A DNA stretch of 64,000 bases from Myxococcales bacterium (GTDB lineage Bacteria > Myxococcota_A > Polyangia > Haliangiales > Haliangiaceae). The notes beneath the pieces were generated by a model. The model was not told where the DNA came from. It saw nothing but the letters and a program-made list of their open reading frames with translations, and ran no database searches. Positions 54,458-63,554 of this stretch are shown here, piece after piece. Every line of letters begins with the position of its first letter. Position 1 is the first letter of the stretch. The translations under genes and the position numbers were made by a program. The DNA lies in assembly GCA_016707895.1 (NCBI GenBank), contig JADJGV010000003.1, positions 124,001 to 188,000 on the forward strand, given 5' to 3'.

Positions 54458-54740
54458 ATCGACCTTGCGCCCCCCTTGTCACAATCGCACACGCAGTCAG
54501 TGTACGCGAAGGGGATCCTTGCTTGGAAGATCTGGGGCTTCTCGCTTTCGGGTGACGGCGTTTGCGACGTGATCGCCGGCCCTTGCGCGATGGCCGCGGC
54601 GTGAATCCGCGCGCGTTCGAGCGCCGGCCAGGGCAAGCGCTTCGCGCGACGCCCGTGGCGCCCCTGGACCGCATCTCGCAGCCTGGCCAGGAGCCATGAT
54701 CATGACGCGCACCCGGGCGCACCGCTAACCTAACTGCGTG
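54458..54740. promoter_or_regulatory. Intergenic region, probable promoter of the TerY-P operon
   Basis: These 283 bases lie between the end of the giant FHA helicase and the small gene. The part around 54480-54560 is less GC-rich than its surroundings and probably holds the promoter for the seven-gene minus-strand set. A short frame across 54394-54636 has no convincing protein features. No terminator hairpin with a U-tract was found. Confidence 0.4.
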
Positions 54741-57700
54741 TCAGCTCACCGGCGGCAGCCCCGACGCGAGCCGGTACATGATCTCGCCGTTCGGCAGCTG
54801 CTCATCGACGAACGCCGCCACGCCGGTCGCGTCGTAGAGCTTCTTGCGCAGCGCGCGCGCCAGGCCGTTGGCGCGGATCGCGGACCGACCGAGCTGAGCG
54901 GCGACCTCCGAGGAGCGAACGGAGCCGTTCTCTTGCACGAGCGTCAAGAACTGGAGCTCATCGGGGGTGAGCGTCACTCCGACCGCGTCGACGATCCCGA
55001 CCAGCGGCGGCACCGTCTTGGCCGGAACCTCGGCTACCGGCGGGGCAGCAGCAGTGTTCGGCGCGAGCGCCCCGTTGTAGACTAGGCGCAGCGTCACCGC
55101 GCCGATGCCGAGGCGGACGCCGTGGGTGTGGCCGGGCTGTAGATCGCGCTCCGAGACGCGCTGCCCGTCGACGTACGTGCCACCGCGGCCGGCGCTGTCG
55201 GCGATCCGGAACCGCCGGGTCGGGGCGTGCCACACGACCGTCGCGTGGACGCTGGCGACCTCCTCGTATTGATCGTCGATGCGGATGTCGCAGCGCGCGC
55301 TCCGACCGATGCGCAGCCGCTCGCCTTGGGCCTCGAACCGGCGCAGGTGGCGGTCGGCCACCCAGATCTCGCCGGTCAGCAGCGGCGCAGGGGCGATGAC
55401 CGCGGCCTCAACCGGCGCGGCGTCGTGCGTGGCGGCGATGACGCTCACGACCGCGCGTACCGGTGGCATCGCGAGGCCTTGGGCGCCGCACGCCCGCCGC
55501 AGCGCCTCGACGAGGCGAACCCGCGCCTGGCCGGATCCGCGGAGCCAGTCGCCGGTCCATGCGGGCACGCGATGCCAACCCATGCGATCGAGCACCACCG
55601 GGCGCGTGCCATCGCGATCACGCGGCGGCTGGGGACCGCCGACCTCGCCGGCGTCGAGCTCGATGCCCGCCACGTAGCCGGTGGTCAGGTCAGGGTGTTG
55701 CACGCCGAAGGCGAGCTGGACGTGGCGCGTGCCGGCGGCGCGGTCGGCGTCGAAGCCCAGCTCGGCGAGCTCGCGCCCGAGGTGGACGTACACGTCGTCA
55801 CCGTCCGGCGGGGTCACGCGCGTGGCAGTGGCCGGCGCCTGGGCGAAGGCCAGGTAGTCGCGCAGCACCGCCGGTCCGCGGTTGCTGGCCGGCCCGACGC
55901 GGATGTCTTCGGGGCGAAGCGCGGTGGCCACGAGCAACCGGTGCTTGGCGCGCGAGAACAAGACGTTCAGGCGGCGGTGGCCGTGCGCGCCCGAGATCGG
56001 ACCGAAGTTCTGGAGCACGCGGCCATCGGGGCCTGGCCCGTAGGTCAGCGACACGATGATGACGTCGCGCTCGTCGCCCTGGACGTTCTCGAGGTTCTTC
56101 ACGAAGAGCCACTCGAGCGTCGACTTCCACCGGTCGACGTAGTCACCACCCGCGGCGCCCAGCCGCTCGTCCAGACGCTCGCGGATGAGGTCCGCCTGCT
56201 GCTGGTTGACGGCGACCACGCCGAGCGAGAGGTTCGGCGTGGCGGCCATGACCTCGAGCGCGAGGTCCACCACGTAGTTGGCCTCGATGGGGTTGGTCGA
56301 CGCCGCGTAGGTCCCCGCGACGCGCCGCAGCTCGACGCCGACGCGGGCGCCGGGCGCGGTCGGCGCCGGCGGCACGATGAGCGCGCCCGCGTAGAACTGC
56401 TCGTTCGAAAAGTGGATCAGCGTCTGGTGGCGCGACCGATAGTGCCACCGCAGCACCCGCGGCGAACCGAGCGTCTCGCGCGCGAGCTCGAGCACCGACG
56501 CGGCGTCGACCTCGACCTCGGCGAACTCGTCGGCCTCTTCCTCGGCAGCGCGGAAGAAATCCGTCGGTGGCAGCTGCTCCTCGTCTCCCACGATCACCGT
56601 CCGGCGCGCGCGCAAGAGCGCACCTAGCGCGTCCTCTGGACGCAGCTGCGAGGCCTCGTCGATGACGAGCAGATCGAACTGCAGGTCGGGGTCCTCGAGG
56701 AACTGCGCCACCGACAGCGGCGACATCATGAAGCACGGGGCCACCGCGGTGATCGCGCGGTGCGCGCGCGCGACCAGGCGTCGAATCGACAGGTGCCGCT
56801 TCTGCTTGCCGATCTCGTTCGACAACAGCGCATCGTCGGTCCAGTCGCTGCGCGGTCCGACGCGACGCCCCGCCGGCACGGGCACCCCAGCGAGCCGGCA
56901 GGCCAGCGCGCGGCGCCGTTGCGTCACCAGCTCGGCGTCGATGGCCCGCAGCCGGTCGCGGAGGTGTTCGAGCGTGGCGCCCGACCACTCGCTGGTGGTG
57001 AGCTGGGGGTGCTCGACGAGCGCGAGCGCGCACAGCGAGCGCAGCACGCACCACTCGAACGTAGCGTCGAGCGCGCTCCACGGCCCACCCGCCTCCTCCA
57101 TCACGCGGAGAAACGCGCGCGCGTCGGCCGTCTGCTCGCAGGCGGCGCGAAGGGTTCGGTACCGCAGCCAGGCCGCGGCGGCATCTGGCGCGGCGAGCGC
57201 GCTGCCGAGACGCTCCGCGACCGCCTGAAGGGGCGCGTCGGGGCCATCGAGGTCCGCGAGCCCGACGCCCGCGTGGGCGGCCTCGGCTCGATGGGTCGCC
57301 TCACGCCCAAGGGCGACGCGCAGCCGGCTGGCGAGCGGAGCGGCGGCGGCGAGGTTGGCGCCGCTGGCCTCGCTCCGCACCCACGCCTCGACGTAGTCGG
57401 GCAACCGGATGTCGGCCAGCGCGGTGCTCGCCGCGATCGCAGCCCGCAACAGCTCTGGCTCGGGCGCGCCGTTGGCCCAGTGGGGGCCCAGCGTTTCGCG
57501 TGCGATCGTCCCGTAGCTCGCAAGCCGCGCTCGCGCGGTCGCCAAGCGCTCAGCCGCGGAGGCGACGAGCGGGAGGTCGACGATCCGGATTCTCGGCGAG
57601 AGCGCCGCCCCGCTGACCTGCGCAGCGGCCTCCTCGACCTTGGCGAGCGACGCGCGCGCACGGATCAAGCCGACAGCCGTGTCAGCCGGCCACGACCGGA

Positions 57701-60386
57701 GCGCATCTTCCAGCGCAGGGCCATGGTCGCGGTGAAACGCAGCCCAGTCGGCGAGCTCGTCCACCTCCGCTCGAAGAACCCAGTCGCGCAGCTCGCGTGT
57801 TCGGCCGTTGTTGCCGGGAAAGGCAACCCGCAGCTCTGCGATCCACGCGGCCACGCGTTGCAGTCGCGCGAAATCGGTATCGAGTCCGGCGAATCCGCGG
57901 CCACCCAGCCGCCGCAACGCGCGCTCGCCCTCCCAGATCGCCAGCGCTTCGAGGAAGCGGGCCGCGCGCTCGAGGGTGGACGCGAGGGGCTCCCGTGGCA
58001 TGTGCCGACCCGTGGTCAGCGCCTGACAGACCCGACGCGTCGCCTTGTACTCGCTATCGAACAGGCGCCCGAAGGGCCCGGTCGCTCGCAACACGGTGGC
58101 GTGACGCCGCAGCTCCTTCGCGCCGAGTGCTCGCCAGCCGTGAAACTCCGCGTCGATCGCTGCCGCCGTCGTACGCAACTGCTCTGCGAGTTGGGCGGCC
58201 TCTTCGAGGTCGGCCACGGCGTCGGGATCGTCGAGGCTCGGATCCCGCGCCCGCAGGATCGATGGATCCGAACCAGCGATCAGCCGCGTGGCGTCGAGCA
58301 GCAGCCGGAGCAGATCCGAATCGAAGGCGTGGCGTGTGCCGGTCCGCGCGAGAAGTTGCATCGCCCGGCTCAGACCAGCGTCAGCGGCGTCGACCTGGGC
58401 CCTGCGCTGCGTGACGATCGTGCGGAGCCCGGCGAGCGTCGCGGTTGGCGGTAACGCGATCCCCGAGACGGCCTCACCTAGCTCGCGGATCGCAGCCGCG
58501 TGGCGAAGCGCCGACTCGGGATCGCCATGGACCGCCAGCGCGGACGTCGCTGCGTTGGATTCATCGAGGCACCGGAGCACGGTCGAGACGGTCGTGCGTG
58601 TCGGTGGATCGACCAACCGCAGGATCAGATCGGCAGGGGCCGCAGCTCCGACCTGGTAGACGTCAGCCAGCTGACTCGCGAGGTCGACTAGCTGGATGCG
58701 CGACATCGCAGCGCCAGGCCAACCGACGCTCTCGATGAGCGCCAGCAGTTCTCGCATCGCCGCATGCCACGCGCGGACGGCCGCCAGCAGCACGTCTTCC
58801 CGGTGCGCGGCGACGTCGTACGTGGTCACGAACGACCACGGGTGCCGTAGGGGCGACATCGCGAGGGCGGCGACGGCGAGCCCGAACTCGGCGAGGTCCC
58901 GCTTGCGCGCGCGCAACATCGCTGGATCGAGCTCGCTGGCCCCTGGAACCTGGAACGTGAGGACGCTGGGCGAGGCCGTGGCGAGCCGAGCGCGCAGGGC
59001 CTGCTCGCGCCACACGATCTCGCGCCAGGACACATCCAGACGCCCGGCTGGCCGCGCCATTGCTGCCAGGTAGGCATCCAGGCTGGCCTGGCAGCTCGCG
59101 CGCTCTCGCTCGAGCGCTGCGAGGTTCCCGACCGGAAAGTCGGTGTCGCGCGCGGCGCGCGCCACGGCCAGGGCGTTGAGCACTTCGCGCTTCGACGCCT
59201 TGGTCGAGTGCAACGCCAGACAGAACGGCCCGAGGCCAGCCTCGTCCAGGCGCTTCTTGACGACCTCGAGCGCCGCCATCTTCTCGGCGACGAACAGGAC
59301 GCGCTCGCCTTCCGCCAACGCCGCCGCGATCAAATTGGTGATGGTCTGGCTCTTGCCAGTGCCGGGCGGACCTTTGACCACCAGGCTCTGCCCGCCGAGC
59401 GCCGCGCTGATGGCTTCGACCTGGGTCGCGTCGGCGTCGGTGACGAGCAGTGGCACACGCGGTGTCGCAGCCGCGGCTGCGGGGCCATCCTCACCCGCGA
59501 GCAAGCGGCGTACGAGCGGCGCGGCACGCCCCCCGCGCTCGGCCCACCGACCAGCGGAGAGGTCCTCGTACATCACCTGCCGCGCCGACGACACGACCGC
59601 GACGGTGACCATGCGGCGCACGCGCCATCCTTCCAGTCCCTCGATCGCGTGCTCGACCTGCGCGAAGTAGGCGTCGAGGTCAGAATCGTCTAGCAAGGAG
59701 TCGAGTGACAACGACGCCGGCTCCAGGTAGCCGCGGAGTCGATGAACGAGCGTGCGGTTGGGCTCGGGCTCGTCGGAGGTCGCGACGACCTTGTACTGGT
59801 ACTGGCCGCGCGTCCGCGTCCGCTCGATGTCGAGCGGGACGAGCACGAGCGGCGAGAGCAGGTCGCGCCGCGGACCGTCGCTCCAATCGAGGAACCCGAA
59901 CAACGCGTACAGCGTCGGAACACCCAGCTCCTGGATGCTCGTCAAGTGTTCCTGCCGCATCCCCTCGAGTCGGCGGGCGAGTTCGTCGGGGTAACAGGCG
60001 GTCTGGATGACGGCGTCGTCGTGACGCGCCGCGATCGGGCCATCGCCTTGGGCGGCGAGTTCGAAGTCCGGATTGAGGCCCTGCCGCCGCGCTGCCTCCG
60101 CCACCGCCACGCGCGGCGCGGGCGCACCAGCGGACAGCTCCTCGACGGCGCGAAAGCGATACGCGCGCTCGGAGACCAGGCCGCGGTAGAGGAGCGCGGG
60201 CCGCTCATCGATGACGCGAACCTGCGTGCGCGTCCGCTCCGGATGCCGGAAGTTCAACAGCCGATTCCGCAGCGAAAGATCGAGGAGTCGCTCACGCAGG
60301 TGCTCGACCTGGCGTTCGATGCCTTCCCCGGCCGCGGCGCCAGGCGCGACAGCCTCCGTGAGCTCGTGACTGTCTCCCCTGGTCAT
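54741..60386 (-). CDS. Giant DUF4011/SF1 helicase with REase-like, FHA and winged-helix domains
   Basis: The 1881-residue product begins with a DUF4011-type region (LRERLLDLSLRNRLLNFRHP). VVKGPPGTGKSQTITNLIAA (Walker A) is near 337, LLVIDEASQLRPEDAL near 1242 and NLENVQGDERDVIIVSL near 1435. A Vsr/MTES_1575-like endonuclease segment follows near 1530-1640 (YVAGIELDAGEV, then VVLDRMGWHRVPAW). An FHA domain near 1680-1790 shows IGRSARCDIRI and SVHATV, which would read phosphothreonine. The last 75 residues are a winged helix (LTLVQENGSVRSSEVAAQLG) like the PglZ C-terminus. The start at the ATG at 60386 is approximate. It likely joins phospho-signalling to DNA unwinding and cleavage. Confidence 0.85.
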   Translation of the reverse strand: MTRGDSHELTEAVAPGAAAGEGIERQVEHLRERLLDLSLRNRLLNFRHPERTRTQVRVIDERPALLYRGLVSERAYRFRAVEELSAGAPAPRVAVAEAARRQGLNPDFELAAQGDGPIAARHDDAVIQTACYPDELARRLEGMRQEHLTSIQELGVPTLYALFGFLDWSDGPRRDLLSPLVLVPLDIERTRTRGQYQYKVVATSDEPEPNRTLVHRLRGYLEPASLSLDSLLDDSDLDAYFAQVEHAIEGLEGWRVRRMVTVAVVSSARQVMYEDLSAGRWAERGGRAAPLVRRLLAGEDGPAAAAATPRVPLLVTDADATQVEAISAALGGQSLVVKGPPGTGKSQTITNLIAAALAEGERVLFVAEKMAALEVVKKRLDEAGLGPFCLALHSTKASKREVLNALAVARAARDTDFPVGNLAALERERASCQASLDAYLAAMARPAGRLDVSWREIVWREQALRARLATASPSVLTFQVPGASELDPAMLRARKRDLAEFGLAVAALAMSPLRHPWSFVTTYDVAAHREDVLLAAVRAWHAAMRELLALIESVGWPGAAMSRIQLVDLASQLADVYQVGAAAPADLILRLVDPPTRTTVSTVLRCLDESNAATSALAVHGDPESALRHAAAIRELGEAVSGIALPPTATLAGLRTIVTQRRAQVDAADAGLSRAMQLLARTGTRHAFDSDLLRLLLDATRLIAGSDPSILRARDPSLDDPDAVADLEEAAQLAEQLRTTAAAIDAEFHGWRALGAKELRRHATVLRATGPFGRLFDSEYKATRRVCQALTTGRHMPREPLASTLERAARFLEALAIWEGERALRRLGGRGFAGLDTDFARLQRVAAWIAELRVAFPGNNGRTRELRDWVLRAEVDELADWAAFHRDHGPALEDALRSWPADTAVGLIRARASLAKVEEAAAQVSGAALSPRIRIVDLPLVASAAERLATARARLASYGTIARETLGPHWANGAPEPELLRAAIAASTALADIRLPDYVEAWVRSEASGANLAAAAPLASRLRVALGREATHRAEAAHAGVGLADLDGPDAPLQAVAERLGSALAAPDAAAAWLRYRTLRAACEQTADARAFLRVMEEAGGPWSALDATFEWCVLRSLCALALVEHPQLTTSEWSGATLEHLRDRLRAIDAELVTQRRRALACRLAGVPVPAGRRVGPRSDWTDDALLSNEIGKQKRHLSIRRLVARAHRAITAVAPCFMMSPLSVAQFLEDPDLQFDLLVIDEASQLRPEDALGALLRARRTVIVGDEEQLPPTDFFRAAEEEADEFAEVEVDAASVLELARETLGSPRVLRWHYRSRHQTLIHFSNEQFYAGALIVPPAPTAPGARVGVELRRVAGTYAASTNPIEANYVVDLALEVMAATPNLSLGVVAVNQQQADLIRERLDERLGAAGGDYVDRWKSTLEWLFVKNLENVQGDERDVIIVSLTYGPGPDGRVLQNFGPISGAHGHRRLNVLFSRAKHRLLVATALRPEDIRVGPASNRGPAVLRDYLAFAQAPATATRVTPPDGDDVYVHLGRELAELGFDADRAAGTRHVQLAFGVQHPDLTTGYVAGIELDAGEVGGPQPPRDRDGTRPVVLDRMGWHRVPAWTGDWLRGSGQARVRLVEALRRACGAQGLAMPPVRAVVSVIAATHDAAPVEAAVIAPAPLLTGEIWVADRHLRRFEAQGERLRIGRSARCDIRIDDQYEEVASVHATVVWHAPTRRFRIADSAGRGGTYVDGQRVSERDLQPGHTHGVRLGIGAVTLRLVYNGALAPNTAAAPPVAEVPAKTVPPLVGIVDAVGVTLTPDELQFLTLVQENGSVRSSEVAAQLGRSAIRANGLARALRKKLYDATGVAAFVDEQLPNGEIMYRLASGLPPVS

Positions 60387-60522
60387 GCGACGCGCGGCGA
60401 GCAGGTTCGCACAGGCCTCACCCGAAGTGGCGCGGGAGCATGCCGATCGTCGCTCGAGGTGCTCACGCAAGTGCGCGCGTGCTCATGAAGCCCGTGCCCG
60501 GCGGCGATCAAGGAACTCACCG

Positions 60523-62982
60523 TCAGACTTGGAAGCGCCTGCCGGCTCGAACGCCAGCCTGCGCCACGGCCTCGCGGTGCGCCGGCGACAGCTCGCTGAG
60601 CTTGACGCGCCAGTGATAGACCTCGGCGTCGCCTACAAGCTCAAGGGCCACGGTCCCGGCCAAGAGATCGAGGGCATGGTCCAGCTGCCGGCGCTGCTCG
60701 TCGCTGGTCGCGTCGGCGCGCGCGAGGCGGAGCTCCCACGCGCACCAGGGCGCGCCGATCGCCACGAGCATGCCGACGGCCTGGGGCTGCTGCCAGTCGT
60801 CATGCCTGCGGATGAGGCGCCGCAGCAGGTCGATGCCCACGGCGGGGTCGACGATCAGCGCGGGCAGAATCAGGAACGGCGTCACGAGGCCGGGCGTCAC
60901 ACCGGCGGGCGCCAGGACGCCGACGCCGGCGGCGAGTCGCAGCGCGGCGCGGACGCGATCCCGATCGACGCCCGTCTCGACAAGATGCAACGCGCACACG
61001 GCGAAGTGGCGGTTGTCGCTGCGCGCCGTCACGTGGGCGACGACGACGCGGAGCAACTCCGACGGCGGTGAGTCGGGGTGAGCCCTCAGGACCCGCAACA
61101 TGCGATCGAGGGTGGAGCCGCTCGCGTCCGGCGACGCCAGCAGGCGATCGCAGGCGGCCGTCAGCGCGGCCCCGGGACGCAGGACGGGCAGCGCCTCGAC
61201 GATCTCCTCCGTCCCCTGGTCGAGCATGGCGTCGATGAGCCCGTCATGCGCGGCCCGAACGGCGAGACGGCGAGCCAGGTCGGTTGGCCAGGCGACTTCG
61301 GCGTCACCGACGGCCGTGGCCATGCGGGCGAACGCGGGCGCGGTGGCGTTGACCTCCGCGCCCAGGGCGACCAGGGCATCCGGGAGGTGCATCCAGCCGC
61401 TGCGGTCAACCGAGCCCCCGAGCGACTCGACCAGGAACCTGACGGCCGCCTGGAGCGGGTCGCGGCCCGGAAGCCACCGCCAGAGCCGGGCCTCGATCGC
61501 CGCCGGCGGTTCGTCTGCGATGCGACTAGCGACCCAGGCCGCGAAGCCGGTGTACGCCGACGACGAGACCCGCTCCGGCACCACGCGAAGCCCCGCCTCC
61601 TCGCGCACGCTGGCGACCGCGATGTGGGCTTGCAGGTCCGCTGAGGCCACGTGGATCCAGTCGCCGTGCACGGCGCATGTCACGCCTTCCGAGACGACGT
61701 GCTCCCCTTCGGTCCAGACCCGATCGGCCACGGCGGCCGCCAGCGTCGTGTGGACGCGGTGGTAGCGCGCCAGTGCCAGCGCGAGCCAGCCCCACCAGGG
61801 CGTCACGGGCGGCGGCGCGTCGGGGACTGTGTCGGGCGCTTCGAGGGCGCGCTGCACCGCCGCGATCGTCTCCAGCGACGGCGGCGCAACCTTGGCGAAC
61901 GGAGCACCGCGCCCGGTGCCACCGAGGGTCGGCGGGGCCACGGCCGGCAGGTCAGGAACGACGACCGGACACGGCGCCCCACCAGCGCCCAGGGGGGCCC
62001 GACACACCGCGCCGACGTCCGGGGCCAGCCAGTAGAGCGCCGCACCATCCGAGCACAGGTCGGTCAGCTCGGCGTCCACCGAGATCACGTCGTGGCGCTC
62101 GCCACTGCCGTCGGTGCGGACACCGATCAGCGTGTCGTTCGGGCGTCCCGCCAGGTGGACGTAGTACCAATCACCGACGGCGATCACCGACGCCTCCGAC
62201 GGGATCTCGATCGAGCGCTCGAGCAGGGTGCGCCCGAGCTTGCCGGCGATCGGGTCGTACTCGACGAGGCGCGTCGCGGTCATGCCGACGCCACCCGGGA
62301 GCAGGAGCTGCACGCCGCCGAGCTCGCCGGGCCACCGCGGCAGCGGGGCAACGCGGTGCCGCTCGATCAGGTAGCCGCGGTCGTTGAAGCCAACCACCAG
62401 GATCCCCGCGACGGTCGCGACCTGCATCCGGAAGGGCCACCCCTTGGTCGCTGCGGACCGAAACACCTGGGCCAGCCCCCCGTCTCGGTCGAAGCCGCAG
62501 ACGACCAACTGCCGGACCCACTCGCGCCCCGCCATGACGCTCTCGGAGGCGACCGCGTAGAGGCGATCGTCGATCCACATGAGGTCCTCGATGGACTGCC
62601 AGGCCGCGGGGTGCTCGGTCGGCGGAAGCGCGGCGAAGCGCTGATCCTCGCCGGCCGGGCTCCGCGCATGGATGGCGTCGTCGCGATGGTAGTAGAGCGT
62701 TCCGTCCCGCTCGCAGCAGGCGTCGACGTTGTTGTAGCAGTCGTTGGGCACGAGCGTGCCGTCGGGCAACGTCACCTCAGGCGCGTCGCCGGGCACGAGC
62801 AGCCGCCCCGTGGCGCCACCGCTGCCGACCTGCGCCAGCGAGATCTCCCAGTGGTACGTCGGCTGCTGCCCTCCGCCCGTGAGCCAGGTCAGCCGGTCGC
62901 CGACGATGCGCAGGTGGCGCGGTCGATCGGCGCACCACGCGATGACCGGCTGCAAGCCAGGAGGCACGATCAGCTCGGCCAT
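60523..62982 (-). CDS. Propeller-like protein with helical C-terminal repeats
   Basis: The 819-residue product begins MAELIVPPGLQPVIAWCADR. About 350 residues of repeated strand patterns follow, as in a beta-propeller (blades such as GWPFRMQVATVAGILVVGFN and IAVGDWYYVHLAGRPND). A Pro-rich linker leads to a helical C-terminus resembling HEAT-like repeats. There is no signal peptide, so it is probably a cytoplasmic scaffold. It lies 136 bases upstream of the giant helicase on the same strand and could be co-transcribed with it. No enzymatic motif is visible. Family unknown. Confidence 0.7.
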   Translation of the reverse strand: MAELIVPPGLQPVIAWCADRPRHLRIVGDRLTWLTGGGQQPTYHWEISLAQVGSGGATGRLLVPGDAPEVTLPDGTLVPNDCYNNVDACCERDGTLYYHRDDAIHARSPAGEDQRFAALPPTEHPAAWQSIEDLMWIDDRLYAVASESVMAGREWVRQLVVCGFDRDGGLAQVFRSAATKGWPFRMQVATVAGILVVGFNDRGYLIERHRVAPLPRWPGELGGVQLLLPGGVGMTATRLVEYDPIAGKLGRTLLERSIEIPSEASVIAVGDWYYVHLAGRPNDTLIGVRTDGSGERHDVISVDAELTDLCSDGAALYWLAPDVGAVCRAPLGAGGAPCPVVVPDLPAVAPPTLGGTGRGAPFAKVAPPSLETIAAVQRALEAPDTVPDAPPPVTPWWGWLALALARYHRVHTTLAAAVADRVWTEGEHVVSEGVTCAVHGDWIHVASADLQAHIAVASVREEAGLRVVPERVSSSAYTGFAAWVASRIADEPPAAIEARLWRWLPGRDPLQAAVRFLVESLGGSVDRSGWMHLPDALVALGAEVNATAPAFARMATAVGDAEVAWPTDLARRLAVRAAHDGLIDAMLDQGTEEIVEALPVLRPGAALTAACDRLLASPDASGSTLDRMLRVLRAHPDSPPSELLRVVVAHVTARSDNRHFAVCALHLVETGVDRDRVRAALRLAAGVGVLAPAGVTPGLVTPFLILPALIVDPAVGIDLLRRLIRRHDDWQQPQAVGMLVAIGAPWCAWELRLARADATSDEQRRQLDHALDLLAGTVALELVGDAEVYHWRVKLSELSPAHREAVAQAGVRAGRRFQV

Positions 62983-63050
62983 GAGGACCTGCGGCGAGTG
63001 TAGCGGTCGGCGTCCGTCGGCGCCGCCGGGTTGGCGCGACACCACGCCTT

Positions 63051-63554
63051 CTAGCGGTTCACCAAGCGGACGAGCCTTTCGAAGCGCGCCCGCAGCTTCG
63101 CGAGCACCGTGACATCGTCATCCCAGTCGAGATCTTGGCACAGGTCGCCGATCTCGTACTCCATGTTCGCGAAGTCCTCGGTCGCCGCCTTCCACTCGTC
63201 GCCAGGCACCCACGACGGCGGCGCAACCTTCCACACCGCGAACAACATCCCCCGCTCCTTGTCGTTGGTGGGAATCGCGCAGGTCCGCTTGGCCCGAGCT
63301 GCGGTTGGCGGAGCCTGCTCGAGCTCGCTCAGGAGCGCGTCGAAGACGACCATCGGTGGAGGCAACGCCATCGGCTGCGCATCGCTGACGTCGGGGGCCG
63401 TGGCGCGCTCGCGGCCGCCATCATGGCCTCTGAGGTCGGCGCGTGGCGTGCCCGCATCAGGCGCGCGCGTCGGTCGCTTCGCAGGCTCCTTCCCGCATCC
63501 CGCGACGTTTGTGCCAAGGCCGGCGAGGCAGGCCAGCGCGCACGCTCGGTTCAC
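63051..63554 (-). CDS. Putative lipoprotein
   Basis: The 167-residue product starts (GTG) with a signal peptide, ALACLAGLGTNVAGC, whose Cys20 is the likely lipidation site. A charged linker rich in Pro, Arg and Asp and a small helical C-terminal domain follow. The GTG overlaps the stop of the WD40-like gene (GTGA). No function can be inferred. It looks like ordinary chromosomal envelope content rather than a defence gene. Confidence 0.65.
   Translation of the reverse strand: MNRACALACLAGLGTNVAGCGKEPAKRPTRAPDAGTPRADLRGHDGGRERATAPDVSDAQPMALPPPMVVFDALLSELEQAPPTAARAKRTCAIPTNDKERGMLFAVWKVAPPSWVPGDEWKAATEDFANMEYEIGDLCQDLDWDDDVTVLAKLRARFERLVRLVNR

Noticed and set aside
54394..54636. 80-residue minus-strand frame before the small gene
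   Set aside because: It overlaps the better supported 94-residue gene in another frame, and its sequence lacks protein-like features.
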